In this document: positions 1-7,587 of the stretch, piece by piece
Layout of the letters: every line of letters starts with the position of its first letter
Numbering within the stretch: the first letter of the stretch is position 1
Assembly (NCBI GenBank): GCA_964480995.1
Contig: CAYZRZ010000076.1
Span: forward strand, 1-10,449
Direction of reading: 5' to 3'
DNA: 10,449 bases
Source of the DNA: UBA1038 sp964480995
GTDB lineage: Bacteria > Bacillota > Clostridia > Christensenellales > Aristaeellaceae
The notes under the pieces: model-generated
The model's input: the letters and a program-made list of their open reading frames with translations, nothing else
What the model was told of the DNA's origin: nothing
Database searches by the model: none
Translations under genes and position numbers: made by a program

Positions 1-302
1 CGCAGCAGCTGCTTGACCTGCTGCATGGGCAGCACGCGCTTCAATACGCAGGCCATCATCAGGGCTGAGAGCTGTTCGCGGGCATAGCGCTTGTTGACCG
101 GGCGGGGCACGATGCCATCCTTCACATAGTTGTTGATGATGGAGCGGGTGACCAGGCTGGCCTCGCTGTCATCCTGAAACAGGGCCAGCTGCCGCCTGAG
201 GTAGGTGACTACCTGGTCCATGTACAGGTCAATGTCGGGCAGGCCCTCCCATTTGACGGGCTCCCAGCTATCGATATCATCACGCAGCGTATTGATGTCC
301 AT
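1..302 (-). CDS. DUF1836 domain protein, putative helix-turn-helix regulator (3' end outside window)
   Basis: I translated this by hand. The ATG at 302-300 follows AAGGAGAG at a good distance, and the frame stays open for 100 codons to the window edge. The product begins MDINTLRDDIDSWEPV. It then has the landmarks I associate with DUF1836: a PDIDLYMDQVVTYL segment near residues 22-35, SIINNYVKDGIVPRP near 55-69, and KRYAREQLSALMM with a following helix near 72-98. The middle part reads like a MerR-type winged helix (helix, INNYVK turn, then P-rich wing and KRY). The family is known from Bacillota, is usually near 200 residues long and is thought to bind DNA; no target is established that I know of. 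The gene diverges from the SGNH hydrolase with both -35 boxes close together, so it may regulate itself or that neighbour. The family call is fairly sure; the role is inferred. Confidence 0.8.
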   Translation of the reverse strand, partial: MDINTLRDDIDSWEPVKWEGLPDIDLYMDQVVTYLRRQLALFQDDSEASLVTRSIINNYVKDGIVPRPVNKRYAREQLSALMMACVLKRVLPMQQVKQLL

Positions 303-331
303 GCGAACTCTCCTTCATCTGTTTAACAAAG

Positions 332-360
332 GTGTAACATACAGGCTTGAAGACTGTCAA
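332..360 (-). promoter_or_regulatory. possible sigma-A promoter for the DUF1836 gene
   Basis: On the minus strand a perfect TTGACA lies at 360-355. A candidate -10 hexamer 17 bases on reads TTACAC, which is poor; shifting by one base gives TACACC, also poor. The -35 box is 17 bases from the -35 box of the divergent hydrolase promoter, so the two polymerase sites would be back to back. A weak -10 beside a perfect -35 could mean that an activator is needed, but this is a guess. Confidence 0.4.
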
Positions 361-377
361 GGCCTTTCGGGAAGCGC

Positions 378-406
378 TTGACATAATCATTGAAAATGTT
401 TAATAT
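378..406 (+). promoter_or_regulatory. sigma-A promoter of the SGNH hydrolase gene
   Basis: TTGACA at 378-383 and TAATAT at 401-406 are separated by exactly 17 bases. This is close to the vegetative consensus, with one mismatch in the -10 box. Transcription should start near 413, giving a leader of about 26 bases that includes the GAGGTGG ribosome binding site. Confidence 0.8.
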
Positions 407-438
407 AGTTTTATAAACTATGTGAGGTGGTGAGTGGA

Positions 439-1155
439 ATGAATATCGCATCCATTCAAATCTGGGGCGATTCGGTGCTTAAGGGCATATTTTTCGATGA
501 AACGCGCAAACGCTATGCTATTTTGCGCGATAATGCGGCGCGCCTGGTGGAGCAGGAACTGGGGGTGCCGGTCATCAACCATTCCCGCATGGGCTGCACC
601 GCGCCCGAGGGACTTGCGGAACTCAGCGAAGACAGCTCCCCGATGAATGAAACGCTTGTGCTCATCGAGTATGGCGGCAACGACTGCGATATGGATTGGG
701 CGGCGGTGGCGGCAGCCCCTGAAGGCGAGCACTTCCCAAAGACCCCTCCTGCTTTGTTTGAACAAGCGCTGCGATCGATCGTATCCCTGGTGCGCGCGCG
801 GGGCGGCGTACCTGTGCTGTCCACCTTGCCGCCGCTTGACGCGGACAGGTATTTCAATTGGGTCAGCCAGGGCCTCTCCCGTGAGAATATACTGAAGTAT
901 ATCGGCGGCGCGGCAGCCCGCATCTACCGCTGGCAGGAGTATTACTCCACCATGGCGCTCCGGCTGTCGGCTGAAATGCAGTGCCTGTGCCTGCCTTTGC
1001 GCGAATATTTCCTGGAAAGGCTTAACGGCGAAGATATTCACAGCCTCGATGGCATCCACCTCAACGAGCTCGGCCACAGGATGATGGCGGAAGCGGCACT
1101 GAAAGCCATCTCAAAGCGGCTGCCGGATCTCCGGGCGGAGACCATGGCCGGCTGA
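439..1155 (+). CDS. SGNH/GDSL-family hydrolase
   Basis: A 238-residue hydrolase of the SGNH superfamily (esterases, lipases and carbohydrate or peptidoglycan deacetylases). Four family blocks are visible: IWGDS with nucleophile Ser12; NHSRMG with Gly52; YGGND with oxyanion Asn81; and DGIHLNELGH with Asp204 and His207. All expected catalytic residues are present. No signal peptide or membrane segment is seen, so it should act in the cytoplasm; the substrate cannot be told. The ATG at 439 is preferred because GAGGTGG at 424-430 precedes it at a normal distance; the upstream GTG codons at 427 and 430 overlap that site. The gene is alone between its own promoter and a strong terminator. Related cytoplasmic SGNH proteins often remove acetyl or acyl groups from small substrates, but this is family knowledge and not a prediction. 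Confidence 0.88.
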   Translation: MNIASIQIWGDSVLKGIFFDETRKRYAILRDNAARLVEQELGVPVINHSRMGCTAPEGLAELSEDSSPMNETLVLIEYGGNDCDMDWAAVAAAPEGEHFPKTPPALFEQALRSIVSLVRARGGVPVLSTLPPLDADRYFNWVSQGLSRENILKYIGGAAARIYRWQEYYSTMALRLSAEMQCLCLPLREYFLERLNGEDIHSLDGIHLNELGHRMMAEAALKAISKRLPDLRAETMAG

Positions 1156-1169
1156 AGACGCTTGTCGAA

Positions 1170-1202
1170 AAAATGGAGGAGCGCCGGGCGCTCCTCCATT
1201 TT
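1170..1202. terminator. bidirectional intrinsic terminator
   Basis: A nearly perfect 15-bp stem (1170-1184 paired with 1188-1202) closes on a three-base CGG loop; its core is GGAGGAGCGC/GCGCTCCTCC. Read rightward it ends in TTTT after the hydrolase gene. Read leftward it ends in TTTTTT after the membrane protein gene. It sits between the two convergent stop codons and probably serves both. Confidence 0.85.
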
Positions 1203-1263
1203 GAAAATATATCTTTATCCTTATCGGATGATAGCTGATCGCCTCATTGCAAACTCTCCCCCT

Positions 1264-1749
1264 TCACTGGAAATGCCTTGTGCCGGGCGGAGGAGCCTTG
1301 CGCGCCGCTGTCCGGCGTTTTTTTATGTAATAGTAGAATACGAGGTTGATGGCGCTGCCCAGGGTCACCAGCAGCAGCGGCAGGAACTTGAGCATCTGCC
1401 AGACATTAACTGAAAAGAGAGCCTTCGCTTCCACCTGCTGCCATAAAAGCACGCCGCACAGCGGGATGATGACATAGGCGCTCAGGGGCCTCGCGCGCAG
1501 CAGCAGGGCAAAAAGGCCGACGATCACGCAGCCCGCCAGGAAGGCGGGTGTCTTCAGCGCCTCAAAATAGGTATACTTAAACAGTACATCAAACGGGGAC
1601 GCGTTCAGATCCGCCGCCATCAGGCGCACGGTATTGGTGGCTTTCTCCAGCGTATCCCAGCGGACGGACAGCTCATAGCCCGCCCAGATCATCAGCGCCA
1701 GCGCGCCCCAGAACAGCATCTTTTTGCCTGCCTCGCGCAGTGTGTGCAT
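1264..1749 (-). CDS. uncharacterised four-helix membrane protein
   Basis: I do not recognise the family. The 161-residue product has four hydrophobic segments at about residues 11-29, 67-85, 87-104 and 120-142. Positive charges at the N-terminus (REAGKK), between helices 2 and 3 (RARP) and after helix 4 (KKRRTAARK) predict both ends in the cytoplasm. That leaves an outside loop of roughly 37 residues between helices 1 and 2. There is no catalytic or transport motif. The ATG at 1749 follows AAAGGGGG at about eight bases, and a convincing sigma-A promoter lies upstream. It is a single-gene unit that ends toward the bidirectional terminator. Its base composition and gene structure look ordinary for the region, so it is probably real. 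It could be a small stress or envelope protein, but nothing in the sequence decides this. Confidence 0.7.
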   Translation of the reverse strand: MHTLREAGKKMLFWGALALMIWAGYELSVRWDTLEKATNTVRLMAADLNASPFDVLFKYTYFEALKTPAFLAGCVIVGLFALLLRARPLSAYVIIPLCGVLLWQQVEAKALFSVNVWQMLKFLPLLLVTLGSAINLVFYYYIKKRRTAARKAPPPGTRHFQ

Positions 1750-1788
1750 AAGCCCCGCCCCCTTTCCCGTTCACGCTTAGGTGAGTTC

Positions 1789-1817
1789 AGTGTACGAGGG
1801 CATATAGGCTTTGTCAA
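1789..1817 (-). promoter_or_regulatory. sigma-A promoter of the membrane protein gene
   Basis: On the minus strand TTGACA (1817-1812) and TACACT (1794-1789) are separated by 17 bases. The site diverges from the hip-like promoter; the two -35 boxes are about 50 bases apart, and an 11-base palindrome ATCCTCAGGAT lies between them at 1823-1833. Confidence 0.65.
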
Positions 1818-1866
1818 TGCGTATCCTCAGGATTCGTATAAGTATCAAAAATAATTAAATATCCTA

Positions 1867-1895
1867 TTGACACTCTGGTTTCCCCCCGCTATTCT
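1867..1895 (+). promoter_or_regulatory. sigma-A promoter of the hip-like operon
   Basis: TTGACA at 1867-1872 and TATTCT at 1890-1895 are 17 bases apart. The spacer holds a CCCCCC run. Transcription is expected near 1902, which is where the AGGAGGG ribosome binding site (1902-1908) begins, so the leader would be only about 13 bases long. The following TATAAA at 1895-1900 would give a 22-base spacer and is a poorer -10 choice. Confidence 0.65.
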
Positions 1896-1914
1896 ATAAA
1901 TAGGAGGGACGAGT

Positions 1915-2769
1915 ATGGATTTTTCAGCATATCCCTTGAGCGAGCGTTATTATGGAGGCTCGGAAAAAAAGATAGGTGTTTTGATTGGGAACAGTGAATA
2001 CATGCTGAAGTTTCAGACCAAAACTGCCTTTGGCCTGAGGATGAACCATGTCAGCGAGTACTTGGGCTGCCATGTGTTTGAGTTAATGGGTATCCCCGCA
2101 CAGGAGAGTTACCTGGGCCGATATATGGGTGAGGAAGTTGTGGCCTGTAAAAATTTCATTGGGCCGGGCGAGCAGTTCGTTCCTTTCAACGATGTTGGGG
2201 AGAGTACGCTCGATCAGGATAGGGAACGCTATCAATATGAGTATGCAGATGTGATGGAGATGCTGCGGGACAATTCCAAGCTGACGCATGTGCAGGAAAC
2301 GATCGCTGCTTTTTGGCAGATATATGTGATCGACGCGCTGCTGGGGAACTTTGACCGCCACGGCAGTAACTGGGGCTTTATCAAGAAGGATCGAACTTAT
2401 TCGCTTGCGCCGGTGTTTGATAACGGCTCCTGTCTGTTCCCACAGATGACAAACGAAGAGGAGATGAAGCGTATCATGACAAGCAGGGAAGAAACGGATA
2501 GGCGCGTCTACACCTTCCCAACATCACAAATCCGTTTGATGGGTAAGAAAAGCTCCTACTTTGAGGTCATTCACAGCCTGGCATTTCCGGAGTGCAACAG
2601 CGCATTAAAGGCCGTGATGGAAAGGGCGGATATCCTGGCTATGGAAGGATTGATTGAACAGGTTCCATATACGAGCGACTTCAGAAAGGATTTTCTGAGA
2701 CATATTCTGCGAGCGCGGTACGAGGGGATTTTGATGAAGGCATACCTTTTGCTGGAGGGAAGGACGTGA
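1915..2769 (+). CDS. small HipA-family serine/threonine kinase (HipT/CtkA-like), putative toxin
   Basis: A 284-residue protein with the kinase core of the HipA family, whose known members phosphorylate aminoacyl-tRNA synthetases or other proteins and stop growth. Visible elements in order: a Gly-rich loop GGSEKKIGVL (14-23) that resembles the autophosphorylated loop of HipA; YMLKF with probable ATP-binding Lys32; HVSEYLG with Glu48; the catalytic loop GNFDRHGSNWGF with Asp147 and Asn152; and the metal-binding APVFDNG with Asp169. All key residues are present, so it should be active. HipA proteins have about 440 residues with an N-terminal subdomain of about 100; here the chain starts directly at the Gly-rich loop, as in HipT and CtkA-type mono-kinases. 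AGGAGGG precedes the ATG at six bases. The gene overlaps the next by four bases. The target is unknown. GC content is lower than in the flanks, which hints at transfer. Confidence 0.82.
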   Translation: MDFSAYPLSERYYGGSEKKIGVLIGNSEYMLKFQTKTAFGLRMNHVSEYLGCHVFELMGIPAQESYLGRYMGEEVVACKNFIGPGEQFVPFNDVGESTLDQDRERYQYEYADVMEMLRDNSKLTHVQETIAAFWQIYVIDALLGNFDRHGSNWGFIKKDRTYSLAPVFDNGSCLFPQMTNEEEMKRIMTSREETDRRVYTFPTSQIRLMGKKSSYFEVIHSLAFPECNSALKAVMERADILAMEGLIEQVPYTSDFRKDFLRHILRARYEGILMKAYLLLEGRT

Positions 2770-3548
2770 GAGAGATATGCACAAAGGGGCTTATTTGCCT
2801 TGATGACAGCTACGGTTTTGTCTATAAGATCGCCTTCATCAGCTATACGCTGCGCGAGGATGAAAGCTATACGTATCGCTTCAGACCAGTCTACCCGGTT
2901 ATCGATCTGCTTCCACCCGCCTTATTCCAGGGCATCCCGGGGCTTGATCTGGATGCGCGGAGAGAAAGCTATGCGCGGGAAAATATGGTACCCGTATTTA
3001 TCAGTGAGAGAACGCCTGGCGAAAACCGTCAAAACCTTTGGCCGCTGCTTGAAAAGGCGGGGATGGATTACTTGAACCGTCTTCAATGGCTTATCTCAAC
3101 GCAATCAAAGTACAGCGGAGACGATCTGTACGTTAAAGCCTATGAGGCGGGCGACGAGAAGCGGGTTCATCGCGTGGAAGATATCCGCCAATACGGCAAG
3201 AGGGCCGTGGATATATACCGGAACTTGTTGACGATCATGTGTTACGGGGATGATTTAATTGCGCCGGGCTATGAGATAAACGATGAAACGAGGGGACTTT
3301 ATTATCCCTTGCTGATGGATCTGTACAAAATGGAAAAGGCGTACATAGATGCGCAACAAGCGCAGGGCATCCGTACAGCGACGATAGAAGGCCGGTTTAA
3401 GGGAAGAAAGCCCATCGCGATAGACGACACCAAGCTGGCTGAGGTCATCGGCAACTACCGCGCAGAGCGTATAAGCGCCGATCAAGCAGCTCAAAAACTG
3501 GGCATCAGCCGGTCAAGCTTTTTCAGGCGGCTGAAGACCTGGTCATAG
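2766..3548 (+). CDS. HipS-like N-subdomain fused to a resolvase-type helix-turn-helix, putative antitoxin
   Basis: A 260-residue protein starting at GTG 2766 inside the kinase stop codon (GTGA overlap), with GGAGG at 2754-2758 seven bases before it. Residues 8-125 show the pattern of the HipA N-terminal subdomain (HipS): a small beta part with YTYRFRPVYP (35-44), LLPPALFQGIPGL (48-60), then VPVFISERTPGENR (75-88), LLEKAGM and a closing LQWL...SGDDLYV (107-123). Compare F-F-x-x-L-L-P-D...R...DLL...G-A-x-x-L in HipA. Residues 205-260 look like the end of a serine recombinase: EGRFKGRKP (208-216), then a helix-turn-helix with ISADQAAQKLGISRSSFFRRLK. No recombinase catalytic domain is present. 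I infer an antitoxin that covers the kinase with its N-part and binds DNA with its C-part. The tail is quite sure; the HipS likeness comes from pattern reading and is less sure. Confidence 0.72.
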   Translation: MREICTKGLICLDDSYGFVYKIAFISYTLREDESYTYRFRPVYPVIDLLPPALFQGIPGLDLDARRESYARENMVPVFISERTPGENRQNLWPLLEKAGMDYLNRLQWLISTQSKYSGDDLYVKAYEAGDEKRVHRVEDIRQYGKRAVDIYRNLLTIMCYGDDLIAPGYEINDETRGLYYPLLMDLYKMEKAYIDAQQAQGIRTATIEGRFKGRKPIAIDDTKLAEVIGNYRAERISADQAAQKLGISRSSFFRRLKTWS

Positions 3549-3576
3549 CAAAGAATAGACTGTATGGCATCATAAA

Positions 3577-3608
3577 GTGTCATATAAGTATATTTATTAT
3601 TATGACAC
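3577..3608. repeat. 8-bp inverted repeat with TGTC/GACA ends
   Basis: GTGTCATA at 3577-3584 is the exact inverse of TATGACAC at 3601-3608, around a 16-base spacer made almost only of A and T. It fills the gap between the hip-like operon and the end of livF. As a hairpin it is AT-rich and has no good T-run on either side, so it would be a weak terminator. Half-sites opening with TGTC and an AT-rich centre resemble subsites bound by Tn3-type resolvases, which is notable beside a gene with a resolvase-type DNA-binding tail. Confidence 0.55.
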
Positions 3609-3623
3609 ACAAGTGGGTGGGGG

Positions 3624-4354
3624 TTAAATCTTTCTCCCCTTCTTCGCCGACTGGCCCAGATAAGCGTCCCTGACCGCCTGGTTGCTCAGCAGGTCCTCGC
3701 CTGTTCCGCTTAAAATGATCCTGCCGGTCTCCATCACATAGCCCCGGTCAGCCGCTCGGAGAGCGGCGTTGGCGTTTTGCTCGATCAATAGGATGGTGAT
3801 GCCTTCCAGCGACAGCTGTTTGATGATGGCGAAGATATCGCGGACCACCAGAGGGGCGAGACCCAGAGATGGCTCGTCCATCATCAGGAGCTTGGGACCG
3901 GCCATCAGGGCGCGGCCTACGGCCAGCATCTGCTGCTCGCCGCCCGACAGGGTGCCCGCGGGCTGCCAGTGACGCTCCTTCAATCGGGGGAAGCAGGTAT
4001 ATGCGTATTCCATGCTCTGATTGATACGGGCCGGGTCGCGGACCAGGTAGGCCCCTATCCTGAGGTTTTCTTCCACCGTCAGGTTGGGGAAGACGCGGCG
4101 GCCTTCCGGCACCATGATCAGGCCGCGTTCCACAACCTGCTGGGTATCCATGCGGGTGATATCTTCCCCCCCAAAGGTGATCTTGCCGCCCTTGGGCATG
4201 ACCAGGCCGCTGATGGCCCGCAGGGTGCTGGATTTGCCCGCGCCGTTGGCGCCGATCAGGGTGACTATTTCATTTTGGTCTACATTCAGGCTGATGCCGC
4301 GCAGGGCTTCGATGCCGCCATAGCTTACCTGAAGGTCTTTGATTTCCAGCATGC

Positions 4355-4358
<4 letters not shown>
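3624..4358 (-). CDS. livF: LivF, branched-chain amino acid ABC transporter ATPase
   Basis: The 244-residue ATP-binding subunit that, with LivG, drives uptake of leucine, isoleucine, valine or related amino acids through LivH-LivM. Seen: Walker A GANGAGKS (36-43); the LivF-typical segment VPEGRRVFPNLTVEENL (83-99) at the Q-loop position; signature LSGGEQQ (137-143); Walker B LLMMDEP (157-163); and LIEQNANAAL (191-200), where the usual H-loop histidine is Gln, as is normal in LivF. The length is normal. Its ATG overlaps the livG stop codon (ATGA), so translation is probably coupled. It is the last gene of the transporter operon. The only structure downstream is an AT-rich inverted repeat, so transcription may run into the convergent hip-like operon. 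Substrate choice is set by LivJ and cannot be read here; other HAAT-type substrates remain possible. Confidence 0.95.
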
Positions 4359-5186
<828 letters not shown>

Positions 5187-5194
<8 letters not shown>

Positions 5195-6617
5195 GGCTCT
5201 GTCCTCCCTTCTTCGCGCGGGGGGCAAAGAGGGCTTTCAGGTTAAATTCCTTATCGCCCATGATGCCCCTGCGGTAGAACAGCACCATCACCATGATGAC
5301 CAGCGAGAATATCACCATGCGGAAGCCGCTGCGCATGAAAGGCAACGCCACCCCGCCGATGACCACTTCGTTGTCAAGGAAGCGAAGCCACCATTCACTG
5401 GCGGCGATGAACAGAAAGCTGGTCAGCACAGAGCCTGTCACCGAACCCATGCCGCCGATCACCACGATCAGCAGAATCTCGTAGGTCATGGATGCCTTGA
5501 AGGCGCTGGCCTGCACCGTCGTCTGGTACATGGCCAGCAGCGCGCCGCCCACCCCCGCGAAGAAGGAGCTGATCACGAAGCTCATCTGCTTGTGTCGGAA
5601 GAGGTTGATGCCCATGGCTTCAGCCGCCACCTCGTCGTCCCGGATGGCTTTGAAGCTGCGCCCGTAGGTGGAATTGATCAGCATGCCGATGAATAATATG
5701 CAGACCCCCGCCGCGATAAAGGGGAAGAGGGCCGAATCGAATGTGGTGAAGCGGCGCAAAAGGTTGGAGCCGTTAGTCAGCGGGCCAAGCCCGTCATACT
5801 GGAATACCGCGCGGATGATCTCGGCAAAGCCGAGCGTGGCGATGGCCAGATAGTCGCTTTTGAGGCGCAGCACCGGCAGGCCGATCAAAAAGGCGAAAAA
5901 GGCAGCGGCAAGGCCGGCCAGAAGCAAGGCGGGCAAAACCGGCAGGGCGAACTGGATCAGGCCGCCGTTGTAGTACTGGTATACCTGCGCGCGGCTTTCG
6001 GGCGGGATGGTGAACATGGCGTAGGTGTAAGCCCCTACCAGCATAAAGCCCGCCTGGCCCAGTGAAAACAGGCCCGTGAAACCGTTTAAAAGGTTCATGG
6101 AGACGGCTATGAGCGCGTAGATAGCGCCTTTTTTGAGCACCGTGATCAGCATGGTATCGCCGCCCAGGAGGTTTTCCAGAATGTAGACGCCCGCGTACAG
6201 CAGAGCGATCAGCACCAGGTACAGCGAGGTCAGCCTGTATTTGGACAGCTTATCAAAGGCCAGGCAGATGACAGCCAGCGCCACGGCGCACAGGAAAGCG
6301 CCGGCGGCGATCAGGGACGGACCGTTTTTGTAAAAGAACAGGTCTGCCGCGTTCTGTCCGGACAGGTCAAGCCCCTCTGAAAAGCCCTCGATGTAGCGGT
6401 CCAGGCTGCGCAGGGCTTTGACGCGGTCGTTTTCAAGCAGCGCTTCCGTCACGCGGTCACGCGCCTTTTGCATCTTGCTGTCGCTGTCCGCCAGGTTGTC
6501 CTTATCCATCCGGGCCAGCAGGTCATGCAGGCTGCCCTGAGCCCCGGCGGAGTAAACCATCAGGGCGATAGCGAGGGCCAATAGCAGCAGGCCGATCAAT
6601 AATGGCAGTTTTTTCAT
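5187..6617 (-). CDS. livM: LivM, branched-chain amino acid ABC transporter permease with N-terminal extension
   Basis: One of the two membrane subunits of the transporter. From about residue 160 it is a normal LivM: AIYALIAVSMNLLNGFTGLFSLGQAGF (166-191 region), LRLKSDYLAIATLGFAEIIR (250-269), the ATPase-contacting GRSFKAIRDDEVAAEAMGIN (319-338) and IGGMGSVTGSV (387-397). The first 160 residues are extra: a membrane helix (3-23), a charged helical stretch (24-98) predicted outside the cytoplasm, then helices at about 101-121 and 130-150. At 476 residues it is longer than most LivM proteins (roughly 300-420). I start it at ATG 6617, preceded by AGGTGAG; GTG 6626, directly after the livH stop and five bases past AAAAGG, is an alternative adding three residues. 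It overlaps livG by eight bases. Confidence 0.92.
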
Positions 6618-6626
6618 ATCGCTCAC

Positions 6627-7514
6627 CTATACCTTTTCATTGGTAGCTTCACCAAACAGCCCGGTAGGCCGGAAGATGAGCACGATGATCAGCAGGGCAA
6701 AGGTGAAGGCATCAGAAAACGTGGTCAGCCCTACCGCCTTGATGATGTTTTCGGCGATGCCGATGATGAAGGCGCCGATCACCGCTCCGGGAATTGAGCC
6801 GATGCCGCCGAATACCGCGGCCACAAAGGCCTTCAGGCCGGGCATCGCGCCCACGGTGGGGGTGACAGCGGTGTAGTTTGAAAAATAGAGGATGGAGCCG
6901 ATGGCGGCCAGGAAGCTTCCGATCACAAAGGTGACGGAGATGACCCGGTCGATCTTGATGCCCATCAGCCTCGCCGTTTCAAAATCCTTGCTGACGGCGC
7001 GCATCGCCATGCCGATCTTGGTGCCGTTGATCAGCCTGACCAGCAGGAACACCAGCGCCAGTGTTAAAAACGGCGTGATCACGGTGACCATTTTGGTGGT
7101 GGCGGTGAATATGGTGACGGAATCTGATATAAAGGGGATGGTGGGATACTGCTTGGCCAGTCCGCCTGTCACGTACCACATCAGGTTCTGGAGCAGGTAG
7201 CTGACGCCGATGGCAGATATCATGATGGACATGCGCGGCGCGTCGCGAAGCGGCTTGTAGGCCGCGCGCTCCACCAGATAGCCCAGCGCTACGGTGATCA
7301 GCACCGTCAGCGGCAGGGACAGGGAGAGCGGCAGCGTGGCGCTCAGGTAGACCATCACAAAGCCGGCGACGGTGAATATATCACCGTGGGCAAAGTTGAT
7401 CAGCCGCAGGATGCCGTAGACCATCGTGTAGCCGATAGCGATCAGCGCGTACTGGCCGCCGACGGAGATGCCGCCCAGCAGGTAAGGCAGGTTCAGCGAA
7501 AAAAAATCAGACAT
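6627..7514 (-). CDS. livH: LivH, branched-chain amino acid ABC transporter permease
   Basis: A 295-residue permease that pairs with LivM. Seen: the family N-terminal block GQYALIAIGYTMVYGILR with LINFAHGD (20-45); SAIGVSYLLQN (100-110); the ATPase-contacting stretch RAVSKDFETARLMGI (172-186); AVFGGIGSIPGAVIGA (233-248); and FRPTGLFGE near the C-terminus. About eight hydrophobic helices. The ATG at 7514 is chosen because AAAGGAG lies five bases before it; an upstream in-frame ATG at 7538 has no such site and would add eight residues. The TAG stop at 6627-6629 directly abuts the alternative GTG start of livM, so the two permeases are tightly linked. A stem-loop separates it from livJ. Nothing in the gene looks damaged. 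Confidence 0.94.
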   Translation of the reverse strand: MSDFFSLNLPYLLGGISVGGQYALIAIGYTMVYGILRLINFAHGDIFTVAGFVMVYLSATLPLSLSLPLTVLITVALGYLVERAAYKPLRDAPRMSIMISAIGVSYLLQNLMWYVTGGLAKQYPTIPFISDSVTIFTATTKMVTVITPFLTLALVFLLVRLINGTKIGMAMRAVSKDFETARLMGIKIDRVISVTFVIGSFLAAIGSILYFSNYTAVTPTVGAMPGLKAFVAAVFGGIGSIPGAVIGAFIIGIAENIIKAVGLTTFSDAFTFALLIIVLIFRPTGLFGEATNEKV

Positions 7515-7541
7515 GAAAGCTCCTTTTGAATCAATCAAATC

Positions 7542-7565
7542 GGGGGCCGATTTTTGTCGGCCCCC
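7542..7565 (-). promoter_or_regulatory. intercistronic stem-loop between livJ and livH
   Basis: GGGGGCCGA and TCGGCCCCC form a 9-bp GC-rich stem around a six-base loop, 23 bases after the livJ stop codon. AATC/GATT flanks can lengthen it past one bulged base. In the transcribed direction no T-run follows, so it is more likely a partial terminator or an mRNA-stabilising hairpin that lets livJ be made in excess over the membrane subunits. That role is known for similar hairpins after binding-protein genes and is inferred here. Confidence 0.65.
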
Positions 7566-7587
7566 TGATTAACAAATACGAGCGGAA

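Noticed and set aside
1823..1833. The palindrome ATCCTCAGGAT as an operator of the hip-like operon
   Set aside because: Five-base arms arise easily by chance, and no second copy is seen near the gene pair. It is worth remembering only if binding data appear.
7542..7565. A full intrinsic terminator that ends transcription after livJ
   Set aside because: The stem is strong but no T-run follows it in the transcribed direction, and the downstream liv genes have no visible promoter of their own. I keep it as a stem-loop of partial effect.
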